A program made the position numbers and the translations under genes. The notes under the pieces were generated by a model that did no database searches, was not told where the DNA came from, and worked only from the letters and a program-made list of their open reading frames with translations. Positions 23,784 to 32,509 of a stretch of 64,000 nucleotides of DNA are shown here, piece by piece. How positions within the stretch are numbered: position 1 is the first letter of the stretch; each line of letters begins with the position of its first letter. Source of the DNA: VXLM01 sp965242665 (GTDB lineage: Bacteria; Chloroflexota; Dehalococcoidia; Lucifugimonadales; VXLM01); assembly GCA_965242665.1 (NCBI GenBank), contig OZ251484.1:310001-374000 (forward strand), given 5' to 3'.

Positions 23784-24866
23784 ATGAGACTTATGTATCC
23801 TTCATGGGCCGAGCAGGTGGCCGCGTGGAACGAGTTTACGAAAGGAAGTTTCGGAGGACGGTGGAAGGCGCCGATGATCGCGCCGGAAACTCCGACGTTC
23901 ATGGGCCTCCCGCACGCGAAGAGCCGAGAGGAGCTCGAAGGCAAGGACGCCGTCGTCATAGGCGCGCCGTACGTGGCGTCGAGCACGGAGAAATACGCCG
24001 GGGTCGACCGGATGGAGTGGCTCGCGGCCCCGCAGCGAGTGCGGCAACAGTCGATCCGCTACCAGTCTGGCTATATCCAAGATTTCGATCTGGACGTCTT
24101 CGAGTATATCGATGCGGTCGACTATGGAGACGCTTGCATCCCGAGCGAGGTCTTGGACGACCAATCTCCGGAGAGCATCTTGCGCGCGCAGGCTGCGGTC
24201 GAGGAGAAGGTTGGACACGCGCTGGATGCGGGCGGTGTGCCGATCGTCATCGGCCAGAACTCGCCCTGCGGATCGTATGCCATCGCAAAGCCCATAGCGG
24301 AGCGCGCAGCAGGGCCTGTCGGATGCATTAGCCTGGATACGCATTGGGACGCGCAGCCGCTCGACCACTTGACTGGAGACCCGCGCATTGCGGGTTCCGC
24401 AAGCTGGAAGGAAAAGATGTACGAATTTCACGACAACATGAGTCCAAAGCATCTTGTGGAGATCGGAGAGCGGGGCATGTTGGAGAAGAAGGAGGTCGTG
24501 CGCAAGTACCTTCGGGCGGGGGCGAGATTCATCTCTAGCTGGGAGCTGCGCACGAGTCTGGGAATCGAGGGGGTGATTGGGGAACTCGACCGCGCATACG
24601 ATGGGACGGAATGGGTGTACGCGCATTTCGATATGGATGTCATGGGGGGAGCCGGTCCGGCCCCGGGCGACATCTTGGGGGAAGCGGTGGAGCCCATCGC
24701 GTTGACGGACTACGAGATCATTCGCATCGCTCACGAGATTGGGAAGCGCGGACTCCGAGGCTTGTCCTTCATCTGCATCCCGCCTGGGTCGGCAGTAACG
24801 TATCGGGTAGTGGTGTACGTGATCATGTACATGCTCGCCGGGCTGGCGATGCGGAAGAGGCGATAG
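23784..24866 (+). CDS. ureohydrolase (agmatinase/arginase) family protein with altered metal site
   Basis: 360 residues with ATG after a GAGGAGAG site. The fold signature is clear: VVIGAPYVASSTEKYAG, ISLDTHWDAQP (the DAHxD motif) and VYAHFDMDVMGG (the SxDxDxxDP motif). The GGDHS motif that supplies the first metal-binding His reads GQNSPCGS, so that His is missing. Two Asp-rich motifs remain. It may bind one metal, or act on a different substrate from agmatine or arginine. Standing alone between an SDR and a membrane protein, its substrate cannot be deduced. Confidence 0.75.
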   Translation: MRLMYPSWAEQVAAWNEFTKGSFGGRWKAPMIAPETPTFMGLPHAKSREELEGKDAVVIGAPYVASSTEKYAGVDRMEWLAAPQRVRQQSIRYQSGYIQDFDLDVFEYIDAVDYGDACIPSEVLDDQSPESILRAQAAVEEKVGHALDAGGVPIVIGQNSPCGSYAIAKPIAERAAGPVGCISLDTHWDAQPLDHLTGDPRIAGSASWKEKMYEFHDNMSPKHLVEIGERGMLEKKEVVRKYLRAGARFISSWELRTSLGIEGVIGELDRAYDGTEWVYAHFDMDVMGGAGPAPGDILGEAVEPIALTDYEIIRIAHEIGKRGLRGLSFICIPPGSAVTYRVVVYVIMYMLAGLAMRKRR

Positions 24867-24871
24867 GCCGG

Positions 24872-25636
24872 CTAGGCATCCGCGTCCGTGCGCGCATCGC
24901 ACGAACCGCCCTTTCCCGACGCCTTGCACCTGCTGCTCGACTTGCCAAGACCAATCATCGCATAGACCAAATCGACCAAAGCCACGATGAAGAAAGTCAT
25001 GCCCGCAAAGAACGAGAACATCCCAAACAACAACAGCGCCCCCAACACCCACCCAGATGCATCGCCAGGATCGAACGACGTGAGGTCGGCCCCGCCCGCC
25101 GAGTCGACGTACTGCATTATGGGAGGAAAGATGATCCCGAGGATGACTACGACGATGAACTTCTGCGCGACGGCAATGAACTCACGCCTCAATGATTCAC
25201 ACGGAAGACCCGAACTCAACCCCGCGTTGAGAACGAGACCGCCAAGCGCAGCGGCTATCCCGACCACCCCAAACTCTAATGCAGGAGGGATGTCTCCTAT
25301 CCGATCCATATCCAGGAAATACACAGAGACCGCAGGAACGAGGAACAGCCAACACACCACCCTCATGACCGTCCGCGAGTCGCTCCATAATATATCTCTA
25401 GCGCCAGACATGCAGTCCATCCATACCACTACCAACGGTACGGCCGCTGCTACGGCGATGACGCCTATTGTCGCCAGGACAGATCCTCGCTCAGCATCCG
25501 GGACAGCTAGTACGGCAAGCACAACAACCAGAACCAAAGAGATGAGGACGACCCATGCCACAGTCTTCCAGTATTTTCCGATACGGCACAACATACATGC
25601 CGCAGTCTTCCAGTATTTTCGGATACGGCACGACAT
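24872..25636 (-). CDS. membrane protein of unknown function
   Basis: 254 residues from ATG 25636; a TTG three codons upstream is possible. Around seven hydrophobic segments can be drawn, with pairs near residues 28-75, then helices around 95-115, 125-150, 165-185 and two near 205-240. The N-terminus contains an internal duplication: the segment around IRKYWKTAACMLC is repeated as IGKYWKTVAW, from a 39-bp direct repeat in the DNA (25560-25637). The C-terminus is Cys- and Lys-rich (SSRCKASGKGGSC). No family is recognised. Confidence 0.55.
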   Translation of the reverse strand: MSCRIRKYWKTAACMLCRIGKYWKTVAWVVLISLVLVVVLAVLAVPDAERGSVLATIGVIAVAAAVPLVVVWMDCMSGARDILWSDSRTVMRVVCWLFLVPAVSVYFLDMDRIGDIPPALEFGVVGIAAALGGLVLNAGLSSGLPCESLRREFIAVAQKFIVVVILGIIFPPIMQYVDSAGGADLTSFDPGDASGWVLGALLLFGMFSFFAGMTFFIVALVDLVYAMIGLGKSSSRCKASGKGGSCDARTDADA

Positions 25637-25903
25637 AGAAGGCAACGACTCAGCGCCCTCCTCGATTCGGGAGTCGGCGGGAATCAGTACGATTCCCTAA
25701 CGCGCGAACATGATAGTCGATCTCCGGCCCCAAAGCAACCCAAGCAATGCGCGGGGTTCCGATTGCTTCGGCTGCGCGCGCCGCCCCTATCGGAAGCCGT
25801 AAGGCCCGCCGTCCGTCCCGCACTCAAAGACCGTCCCCCCGCATCCACCGCGTACACGTAGCCTTCGTGCAGCGGTCGTAGGGGCTGCCGCCGTCCCCCC
25901 AAC

Positions 25904-27307
25904 CTACCGCCCCCGACCGGTCAAGCGCATCCACAGTCCCCGTATGGTCGCCGTTAGCAAATTGACATCATCAGCGCCAGCCCCAATGAGCGCACGCCTA
26001 GTCTCCGTGTGATCTCCCCTAGTCGCAAAGTACAGCGGCGTCTGGCCGTACTCGTCCTTTGCGTTGACATCAGCCCCGGCATCGACCAGCGCTAACGCCG
26101 TCTCCGTATGACCTCTCTGGGCTGCCCCATGCAATGGAGTCACTCCTTTCTTGTGCCTTGCGTCGACATCGGCGCCGGCCTCGACCAGCGCCAACACCGT
26201 CTCCGTATAACCCTGACCAGCCACCCAGTGCAGCTGACCCTGACCAGCCGCCCAGTGCAGCACCGTCCAACCGTCCTCATCTCTTGTGTTGACATCAGAG
26301 CCAGCCTTTACCAGCTCCAATGCCGTCTCCGTATGACCATTCAAAGCCGCATAGTGCAGCGGCGTCGCTCCTGTCTTTTGCCTTGCGTCGACATCGGCAC
26401 CGGCACTGATGAGCGACAACGCCGTCTCCGTATGACCTCTGTTAGCCGCCAAGTGCAGCGGGGTCACTCCAAACTCGTTCTTTGCATTGACGTCAGCGCC
26501 GGCCTCGACCAGCGCCAACGCCGTCTCCGTATAACCTTTCAAAGCCGCCTCGTGCAGCAGTGTCTGGCCGATCTCACCCCTTGAGTCAGCGCCGGCCTCG
26601 ACCAGCGCTAACGCCGTCTCTGTATGACCTCTGTTAGCCGCCAAGTGCAGTGGCGTCTGGCCGATCTCACTCCTTGCGTCGACATCAGCGCCGGCCTTGA
26701 CGAGCGCCAACGCCGTCTCCGTATGACCATTCCAAGCCGTCGCGTGCAGTGGCGTCCAGCTGTCATTAGTTCTTGCATTGACATCAGCACCGGCCTTAAC
26801 CGGCACCACTGCTCTTGCATTGACATCAGCACCGGCGGACATCAGCGCCAACGCCGTCTCCGTATGACCATTCTTAGCCGCTAAGTGCAGCGGGGTCACT
26901 CCAATCTCGTTCTCTGCATTGACGTCAGCGCCGGCCTCGACCAGCACTAACCCCGTCTCCGTATGACCTTTCGAAGCCGACACGTGCAGTGGCGTCAAGC
27001 CGTCATTAGCTCTTGCATTGACATCAGCGTCGGCCTTGATGAGCACCGCTGCCGTCTCTGCATGACCTTCCCTAGCCGCTGCGTGCAGTGGCATCCATCC
27101 GTTTACGTTCCTTGCGTTGACATCAGCGCCGGCCTCGACCAGCGCCAAGACCGTATCCATATGACCTTCCTGGGCTGCCAGGCGCAGCGGCGTCCGGCCG
27201 TCCTCGGTTCTTGCCTCGACATCGGCACCGGCACTGATGAACGCACGCACCATCCCCGTGTGACCCTGATGAGCCGCCATGTACAACTTCGTGTCCATTG
27301 CGTTCAT
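25904..27307 (-). CDS. ankyrin-repeat protein
   Basis: 467 residues from ATG 27307. It consists almost wholly of about 13 ankyrin repeats with the pattern G-TPLHLAA--GHTETALALV-AGADVNA, ending in a short basic tail (IRGLWMRLTGRGR). No signal peptide is seen, so it is probably cytoplasmic or exported by an unusual route. One repeat around residues 165-185 is shortened and joined directly to a partial repeat (ARAVVPVKAGADVNAR). Another carries an inserted GQGQLHWVA duplication. Both are signs of recombination among repeats. Protein-binding role; partner unknown. Confidence 0.85.
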   Translation of the reverse strand: MNAMDTKLYMAAHQGHTGMVRAFISAGADVEARTEDGRTPLRLAAQEGHMDTVLALVEAGADVNARNVNGWMPLHAAAREGHAETAAVLIKADADVNARANDGLTPLHVSASKGHTETGLVLVEAGADVNAENEIGVTPLHLAAKNGHTETALALMSAGADVNARAVVPVKAGADVNARTNDSWTPLHATAWNGHTETALALVKAGADVDARSEIGQTPLHLAANRGHTETALALVEAGADSRGEIGQTLLHEAALKGYTETALALVEAGADVNAKNEFGVTPLHLAANRGHTETALSLISAGADVDARQKTGATPLHYAALNGHTETALELVKAGSDVNTRDEDGWTVLHWAAGQGQLHWVAGQGYTETVLALVEAGADVDARHKKGVTPLHGAAQRGHTETALALVDAGADVNAKDEYGQTPLYFATRGDHTETRRALIGAGADDVNLLTATIRGLWMRLTGRGR

Positions 27308-27613
27308 ATCGCCCCTCTGTCGTTCTCCAACTCGATACTACCCAAACCCTTGCGCGTAGTAAACCGCGGCGCGCGAACGCTTGCCCCCGCCCATACGGAG
27401 TAGTAGGAAGTGGAGTGGGTGTTGGTGTAACCGTGGGAATATAGCGGCCGCGGCGAGCGCGGGTAGGAGGAGTTGGCGGGTCATGCGGAGGCTTGCATCT
27501 GATGTCGGTAGACGTGTTTGGATTGCGCGGGGGGATGGTACGGCTTCAGGGGCGGGTTGTCAAGGACTGGGGCCGGGGGGCTCCTATGAGGCGCGGGGGA
27601 TGCGGGAGGCTAG

Positions 27614-27870
27614 ATTCCCGCCTACGCGGGAATGACGTGGGAGGGGGCGGGAATGACGAGACGGGCTGTGTGGGTATGACGGAGACAGAGGCGGGAATGA
27701 CGTTGGTGGGTGCGGGTATGACGTGGACAGAGGTGGGAAGGGACGGGGATTTCTGGGGCGGGGGCGGCGGATGCGGGAGGATAGATTCCCGCCTTCGCGG
27801 GAATGACGTGGGTGGGTACGGGGATGACGGAGACAGAGGCGGGGATGACGGAGAGTCCAACTGCTGCGGC
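27614..27870. repeat. two palindromic dispersed repeats with degenerate satellite units
   Basis: Palindromes ATTCCCGCCTACGCGGGAAT (27614-27633) and ATTCCCGCCTTCGCGGGAAT (27785-27804) are separated by degenerate GGGAATGACG units. They are the same family as at 19850 and 48381. The rest of 27308-27927 contains no gene I can support. Confidence 0.85.
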
Positions 27871-27927
27871 ATGGGCGCAATCCATGTCGCAAAAGCAAAC
27901 GGAAGCGGAACCGGAGAGAAAATTTCA

Positions 27928-27956
27928 TTGACGGAGTTGTCGGGGAGTGGTATACT
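27928..27956 (+). promoter_or_regulatory. promoter of the T-box/ilv operon
   Basis: TTGACG at 27928-27933, a 17-bp spacer and TATACT at 27951-27956. The predicted start of transcription is near 27963, about 30 nt ahead of the T-box stem I. Confidence 0.85.
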
Positions 27957-27994
27957 GGGATGTGTACGACATCCGAATGATGAAATCATGCGTT

Positions 27995-28270
27995 GAAGGG
28001 GAGTAGTAGCAGGGGCGGCTCGCGATAGAGAACGGGGCATATGCTGGAAGTCCCGAAGCGAAAGCGCCTGTGAACTCGCCCCAGAGCATCTGGCTCGAAA
28101 CCCGTCGGCGGACGCGCGGGGGTAGGGTTGGACGGCAAGGCTCCGTTATCGGCCGCCACGAGTGTCTCTCTATCCTTCCTGTGTGGATGGATGAGGGGAA
28201 GAAGGGTGGTACCGCGGGGTCACGCGTCGATCTATAACCCCGTCCCTTGCGTGGGACGGGTATTTTTTTG
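27995..28270 (+). promoter_or_regulatory. T-box riboswitch (probable Leu specifier) with terminator
   Basis: The leader starts with the stem I base motif GAAGGGGAGTAGTA (27995-28008). It contains the T-box sequence GAAGGGTGGTACCGCG (about 28200-28216). It ends in an intrinsic terminator: stem CCCGTCCC/GGGACGGG at 28239-28260 followed by seven T from 28263. The sequence TGAACTCGCC at 28071-28080 fits a specifier loop with codon CTC (Leu). Uncharged tRNA-Leu would then stabilise the antiterminator and allow transcription of the branched-chain operon. The T-box assignment is firm; the specifier is my reading without folding. Confidence 0.9.
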
Positions 28271-28321
28271 CATCCTAATGGGTTCGGGAGTACGGAGTAC
28301 CTTGAAGGAGGTGCGAAGAGT

Positions 28322-30052
28322 ATGGGAATCCGCATGAACGGGTCGCAGTTGTTGTGCGAGAGCCTCGTGCGCGAGGGCGTGGTGGATATCTTCGGTCTTC
28401 CGGGCGGCGCTATCCTGCCGCTCTATCAGACGCTGCCGGAGTATCCGCAGCTGCGGCATATCCTAACTCGGCATGAGCAGGGCGCGGCGCATGCTGCGGA
28501 CGGCTACGCGCGCGTGAGCGGCAAGGTGGGCGTCTGTTGGGCGACGTCTGGGCCGGGCGCGACCAATCTGGTAACCGGCATCGCCACCGCGCAGATGGAT
28601 TCGGTGCCGGTGGTGGCAGTGGTTGGACAGGTCGCGCGCGCTTCCATCGGTACGGACGCGTTCCAGGAGACCGACACGACTGGCATTACCTTGCCGATTA
28701 CCAAGCACAACGCCTTGGTGATGGATACTGCCGAGATCCCGCAGGTGGTGAAGGAGGCCTTCCACATCGCCAGCACAGGCAGGCCGGGCCCGGTCGTCAT
28801 CGACGTGCCGAAAGATGTGCAGGTGGAAGAGGTCGAGTTGCCGTTCTCGTCCTTCGACGAGTTCTACCAGAGTATAGAGATCGATCTGCCGGGCTACAAG
28901 CCGACGTTGGAAGGCCACGGCAGCCAGATCAAGAGGGCTGTGAAGTTGATCGACGAGGCAGAGCAGCCGGTCATATTGGCGGGTCACGGAATCACCTTCT
29001 CCGGGGCATACGACGAGCTCCGGGAGTTGGCGGAGAAGGCGCAGATTCCAGTCATCACGACCTTGCTCGGCATCAGTTCGTTTCCGGACGATCACATCCT
29101 CTGCGTGGGAATGCCTGGAATGCACGGCATGGCCTACGCCAGCTTGGCCATCGAGGAGGCGGATCTGCTGATTGCGTTGGGGATGCGGTTCGACGACCGG
29201 ATTACAGGAAAGCCGAGTGAGTTCGCGCGGAAATCCAAGAAGATACATATCGACATCGATCCATCGGAGATCGGGAAGAACATCGCCGTGGACGTGCCCA
29301 TCGTTGGGGACGCCAAGCGAGTGATCAGGAAGCTCGTGCCGCAGGTCAAGGAGAATACTCACGCCGATTGGCTGCGTCGGATCGAGGATTTGAAGGCGGA
29401 GCATCCGTCTCACTTGATTCGGGACACCGAGCAGCTGCTTCCGCAGCAGATAATGAAGGAGTTGTCCGAGGCGACCGGCGGCGATGCCATCATCGTCACG
29501 GGCGTTGGTCAACATCAGATGTGGGCCGCTCAGCACTTCACCTACAAGCATCCTTGCACGTTCATTACCTCCGGGGGTTCCGGCGCGATGGGCTACGAGG
29601 TGCCTGGCGCGATGGGGGCGCAAGTGGGCGCGATGGACAAGACGGTTTGGTCGGTGGCGGGGGACGGTGGATTTCAGATGACGATGTGCGAGTTGGCTAC
29701 AATCGTCGAGAATCGTCTGCCGGTGAAGTTCGCGATCATCAACAACAACGTGCTGGGAATGGTCCATCAGTGGCAAGAGTTCTTCTATCACAAGAGCTAT
29801 GTGGCCACGGCCTACACTGCGAACCCGGATTTCGTCAAGCTGGCGGATGCGTTTGGAATCAAGGCGATGCGGGTTACGGACCGATTCCAAGTGCGGGGGG
29901 CGATCGAAGAGGCTATGGCGCATGAGGGACCGGTAGTCATCGACTTCATCGTCGAGGAGGAAGAGCGAGTCTACCCGATGATCAAGGCGGGCGGAACGAT
30001 CGAAGATCTCGTCGAGGAACCCGAACCGGCGCCGCAGGAGGTGAGCAGATGA
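28322..30052 (+). CDS. ilvB: acetolactate synthase large subunit
   Basis: 576 residues from ATG 28322, with AAGGAGGTG upstream. It condenses pyruvate (or pyruvate and 2-oxobutyrate) using thiamine diphosphate, the first common step of Val/Leu/Ile synthesis. Seen: FGLPGGAILPLY, catalytic Glu in RHEQGAAHAADGYAR, GPGATN, the FAD-region FDDRITGK, and the ThDP motif GDGGFQMT...NNNVLGMV. First gene behind the T-box leader. Its stop overlaps the ATG of ilvN (ATGA), as expected for the two subunits. Confidence 0.97.
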   Translation: MGIRMNGSQLLCESLVREGVVDIFGLPGGAILPLYQTLPEYPQLRHILTRHEQGAAHAADGYARVSGKVGVCWATSGPGATNLVTGIATAQMDSVPVVAVVGQVARASIGTDAFQETDTTGITLPITKHNALVMDTAEIPQVVKEAFHIASTGRPGPVVIDVPKDVQVEEVELPFSSFDEFYQSIEIDLPGYKPTLEGHGSQIKRAVKLIDEAEQPVILAGHGITFSGAYDELRELAEKAQIPVITTLLGISSFPDDHILCVGMPGMHGMAYASLAIEEADLLIALGMRFDDRITGKPSEFARKSKKIHIDIDPSEIGKNIAVDVPIVGDAKRVIRKLVPQVKENTHADWLRRIEDLKAEHPSHLIRDTEQLLPQQIMKELSEATGGDAIIVTGVGQHQMWAAQHFTYKHPCTFITSGGSGAMGYEVPGAMGAQVGAMDKTVWSVAGDGGFQMTMCELATIVENRLPVKFAIINNNVLGMVHQWQEFFYHKSYVATAYTANPDFVKLADAFGIKAMRVTDRFQVRGAIEEAMAHEGPVVIDFIVEEEERVYPMIKAGGTIEDLVEEPEPAPQEVSR

Positions 30053-30615
30053 CGGAGAACGGAACGGTCGAACACCATACGATTACTGCCCTCGTGCGGG
30101 ACAAGCCGGGCGTCTTGAACCGGGTGTCGAGCATGTTTCGCAGGCGAGGGTTCAACATCGTGAGTCTGGCGGTCGGGAACAGCGAGGAGCCCGAGCAGTC
30201 GCGGATGACGTTCGTAGTCGAGGGAGACTCTCGAACGGTCGAGCAGGTGAACAAGCACTTGCACAAGCTCGTGGACGTGATTCGGGTCTCTGGGGTATCG
30301 AGCGACAATGTCGTTTCGCGCGAGTTGGCCCTCATCAAGATCCGAGCGACCAGCGAGACGCGGCCGGAGATCATCCAAATCATCGAGATATTCAACGCCA
30401 AGATCGCAGGCGTGTCCCCAGACCATCTCATCGTCGAGGTCACCGGAGACCAGGAGAAGATCGAGTCTCTCTTGGGGCTGGTCAAGCACTTCGGCCTCAT
30501 GGAGGTGATGCGAACGGGCACCATCGTCATGGAGCGGTGGATGGGCCACCTGCACAATCGACCATCCTCGGCGATCGCCAAGCGCCATACTTGGAGCGAG
30601 GCGGCATCGGTCTAG
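30049..30615 (+). CDS. ilvN: acetolactate synthase small (regulatory) subunit
   Basis: 188 residues, ATG overlapping the ilvB stop. An N-terminal ACT domain (HHTITALVRDKPGVLNRVSSMF, RRGFNIVSLAVG) is followed by the conserved C-terminal domain (ELALIKIRA, GDQEKIESL, GLMEVMRTGTIVMER). It activates the large subunit and gives valine feedback control. A hairpin with 7-bp arms (CGTCCTC/GAGGACG, 30622-30648) follows the stop; it has no T-run and may only attenuate transcription. Confidence 0.95.
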   Translation: MTENGTVEHHTITALVRDKPGVLNRVSSMFRRRGFNIVSLAVGNSEEPEQSRMTFVVEGDSRTVEQVNKHLHKLVDVIRVSGVSSDNVVSRELALIKIRATSETRPEIIQIIEIFNAKIAGVSPDHLIVEVTGDQEKIESLLGLVKHFGLMEVMRTGTIVMERWMGHLHNRPSSAIAKRHTWSEAASV

Positions 30616-30712
30616 GACTCCCGTCCTCTCTCGCAACGGGGGAGGACGCAGCCCTTCTATAGAAGCGGAATCAATCGAGAAAGCAACTCAAGACGACGGA
30701 GCACATACGACG

Positions 30713-31084
30713 ATGAGTAGAACTAGAGCGACCGTCATCGCCCTGAGAAACAACAAGATACTCCTAGTGATGGACAAAGGGAGAAAGAATTACTCGTTGC
30801 CCGGTGGAGGCGTGAAACGCGGAGAGCCTTCCATAGCTGCCGCCGCGAGGGAACTCTATGAAGAAACCGATCTCGGCTGCTCAAAGATAGAGTGGCTGTT
30901 TCGACACGAGAGTAAATCTAGCTCTCATCGAGTCTTCCTAGCTACTCCAACAGGAGATGTGCGACTGAAAGACGGCGAACTCGCTCGATATACATGGTGG
31001 GATGGTAAACGGAAAATTCCCGTCTTCCCTTCCGTCAAAGACATTCTCAGGAAGGCACAAAAATCTAGAAAGCTGGAAATATAG
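30713..31084 (+). CDS. NUDIX hydrolase
   Basis: 123 residues with a complete NUDIX box: GGVKRGEPSIAAAARELYEE, ending TDLG in place of the final xxGU. It hydrolyses a nucleoside diphosphate linked to another group; the substrate is not predictable. It sits between ilvN and ilvC, a position not usual for ilv operons. Its DNA is visibly richer in A and T than the neighbours, suggesting late insertion. It ends 138 bp before ilvC, where a separate promoter may exist. Confidence 0.88.
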   Translation: MSRTRATVIALRNNKILLVMDKGRKNYSLPGGGVKRGEPSIAAAARELYEETDLGCSKIEWLFRHESKSSSHRVFLATPTGDVRLKDGELARYTWWDGKRKIPVFPSVKDILRKAQKSRKLEI

Positions 31085-31151
31085 AATTCTCGTTCCCATG
31101 CAGGAATTTAGAAGACAAAGTAGGATCCTCACCGATTGACAATGAGTCTTC

Positions 31152-31180
31152 TTGACATTGGATCGAGAGTTTACGATACG
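31152..31180 (+). promoter_or_regulatory. possible internal promoter ahead of ilvC
   Basis: A consensus TTGACA at 31152-31157 with a weak GATACG 17 bp later (31175-31180). It would give a short leader for ilvC. The -10 is poor, so this is tentative. Confidence 0.3.
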
Positions 31181-31222
31181 AAGACGAACGATAGAGAACA
31201 CAATCGGGAGCACACAGCACAC

Positions 31223-32224
31223 ATGCCAGCAAAGATGTACTACGAAGACGACGCGGATCTCTCGCTGTTGGAAGACAAGACCATCGGGATCATCGGGTAC
31301 GGTAGCCAGGGTCACGCGCATGCGCTGAACTGCAAGGACAGCGGATTGAACGTGATGGTGGGGTTGTACGAGGGCAGCAGGAGCCGAGAGAAGGCGGAGG
31401 CCGACGGCCTGTGCGTGGGCACGGTCGGCGAGACATCCGAGCGGTCGGACATCATCATGGTGTTGATCCCCGATCATCTTCAAGCGGACGTGTACAGGCG
31501 AGAGATCGAGCCGCACACAGGCCCGGGCAAGACGCTCATGTTTGCCCATGGGTTCAACATCCACTACGAGACCATTGCGCCTGCGGAAAATATCGACGTG
31601 TCGATGGTCGCGCCAAAAGCGCCCGGTCATCGAATGCGCGAGGTCTTTACCAAGGGCTCCGGCGTCCCGGGCCTGCTTGCGGTGCATCAGGACGCATCAG
31701 GCAGCGCGCACGACATCGGGCTGGCATACGCCAAGGGCGTGGGATGCACGAGGGCGGGGGTGCTCACGACGACCTTCAAGGAGGAGACGGAGACCGACTT
31801 GTTCGGCGAGCAGACGATCCTCTGCGGCGGCGTAACGGCCCTCATCAAGGCCGGCTACGAGACGTTGGTCGAAGCTGGGTATCAACCCGAGTCTGCCTAT
31901 TTCGAGTGCATGCACGAGCTCAAGCTCATCGTCGATCTGCTCTACCAAGGGGGCATGGAGTATATGCGCTATTCGGTCAGCGATACGGCCGAATACGGAG
32001 ACTTGACGCGCGGGCCGAATGTCATCGATGCACACGTCAAGGAGAACATGCGGAAGGTGCTGCAAGACGTCCAGGACGGCACGTTCGCGCGGGAGTGGAT
32101 CGCAGAGAACGACGAGGGACGGCATCGTTTCACGCAGCTGCGGCGAGAGGGCGCGGAGCACCCGATCGAGAAGGTGGGCGCGGAGCTTCGAGGGATGATG
32201 AGCTTCTTGAAGGATGCGGATTGA
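31223..32224 (+). CDS. ilvC: ketol-acid reductoisomerase
   Basis: 333 residues from ATG 31223 (MPAKMYYEDDADLS), the normal N-terminus; the frame is open to a TTG at 31136. NADP-binding GIIGYGSQGHAHALN, catalytic-domain motifs VAPKAPGHRMREVF, DLFGEQTILCGG and FECMHELKLIVDL supply the Mg-binding Asp/Glu residues. Class I length. It converts acetolactate or acetohydroxybutyrate to the dihydroxy acid. The following 285 bp to leuA contain a small hairpin (GCCCTC/GAGGGC, 32450-32467) and no convincing gene. Confidence 0.96.
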   Translation: MPAKMYYEDDADLSLLEDKTIGIIGYGSQGHAHALNCKDSGLNVMVGLYEGSRSREKAEADGLCVGTVGETSERSDIIMVLIPDHLQADVYRREIEPHTGPGKTLMFAHGFNIHYETIAPAENIDVSMVAPKAPGHRMREVFTKGSGVPGLLAVHQDASGSAHDIGLAYAKGVGCTRAGVLTTTFKEETETDLFGEQTILCGGVTALIKAGYETLVEAGYQPESAYFECMHELKLIVDLLYQGGMEYMRYSVSDTAEYGDLTRGPNVIDAHVKENMRKVLQDVQDGTFAREWIAENDEGRHRFTQLRREGAEHPIEKVGAELRGMMSFLKDAD

Positions 32225-32509
32225 TGTGGGAGGGGACGTGCACGACGAACAACGCCGCAGGCGATGTGGTGGAAGCATTCGAGACAATCTGCACACGAAC
32301 TGCATCGCGCAGCAACGGTTCGGGGCAAAGGAACAAAGACATGTATAGAACGGAGGAATCCCGCGTAGTTCGCCGGAGATGTCGGGTCATGGCAGGGCTC
32401 GGCATGGCGGACTACGGCGCGCTTCGGTAGCGTTCCACCTGGCAACCGCCCTCTTGCGGGAGGGCAATCGGAACACGGAAATGGCTACCGACACAAGGGG
32501 AGAAGCGCA

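Noticed and set aside
25684..25902. Possible gene fragment reading HEGYVYAVDAGG, then after a shift TVFECGTDGGPYGFR
   Set aside because: It needs a frameshift and no homologous family is recognised; it may be a relic, but the evidence is too thin to list.
27546..28040. Minus-strand open frame over 27.5-28.0 kb
   Set aside because: It runs through the dispersed repeats and antisense to the ilv promoter and T-box; low-complexity Pro/Arg composition.
28463..29923. Minus-strand open frame of 486 codons antisense to ilvB
   Set aside because: It is a shadow of a highly conserved gene; no start signal, no family motifs.
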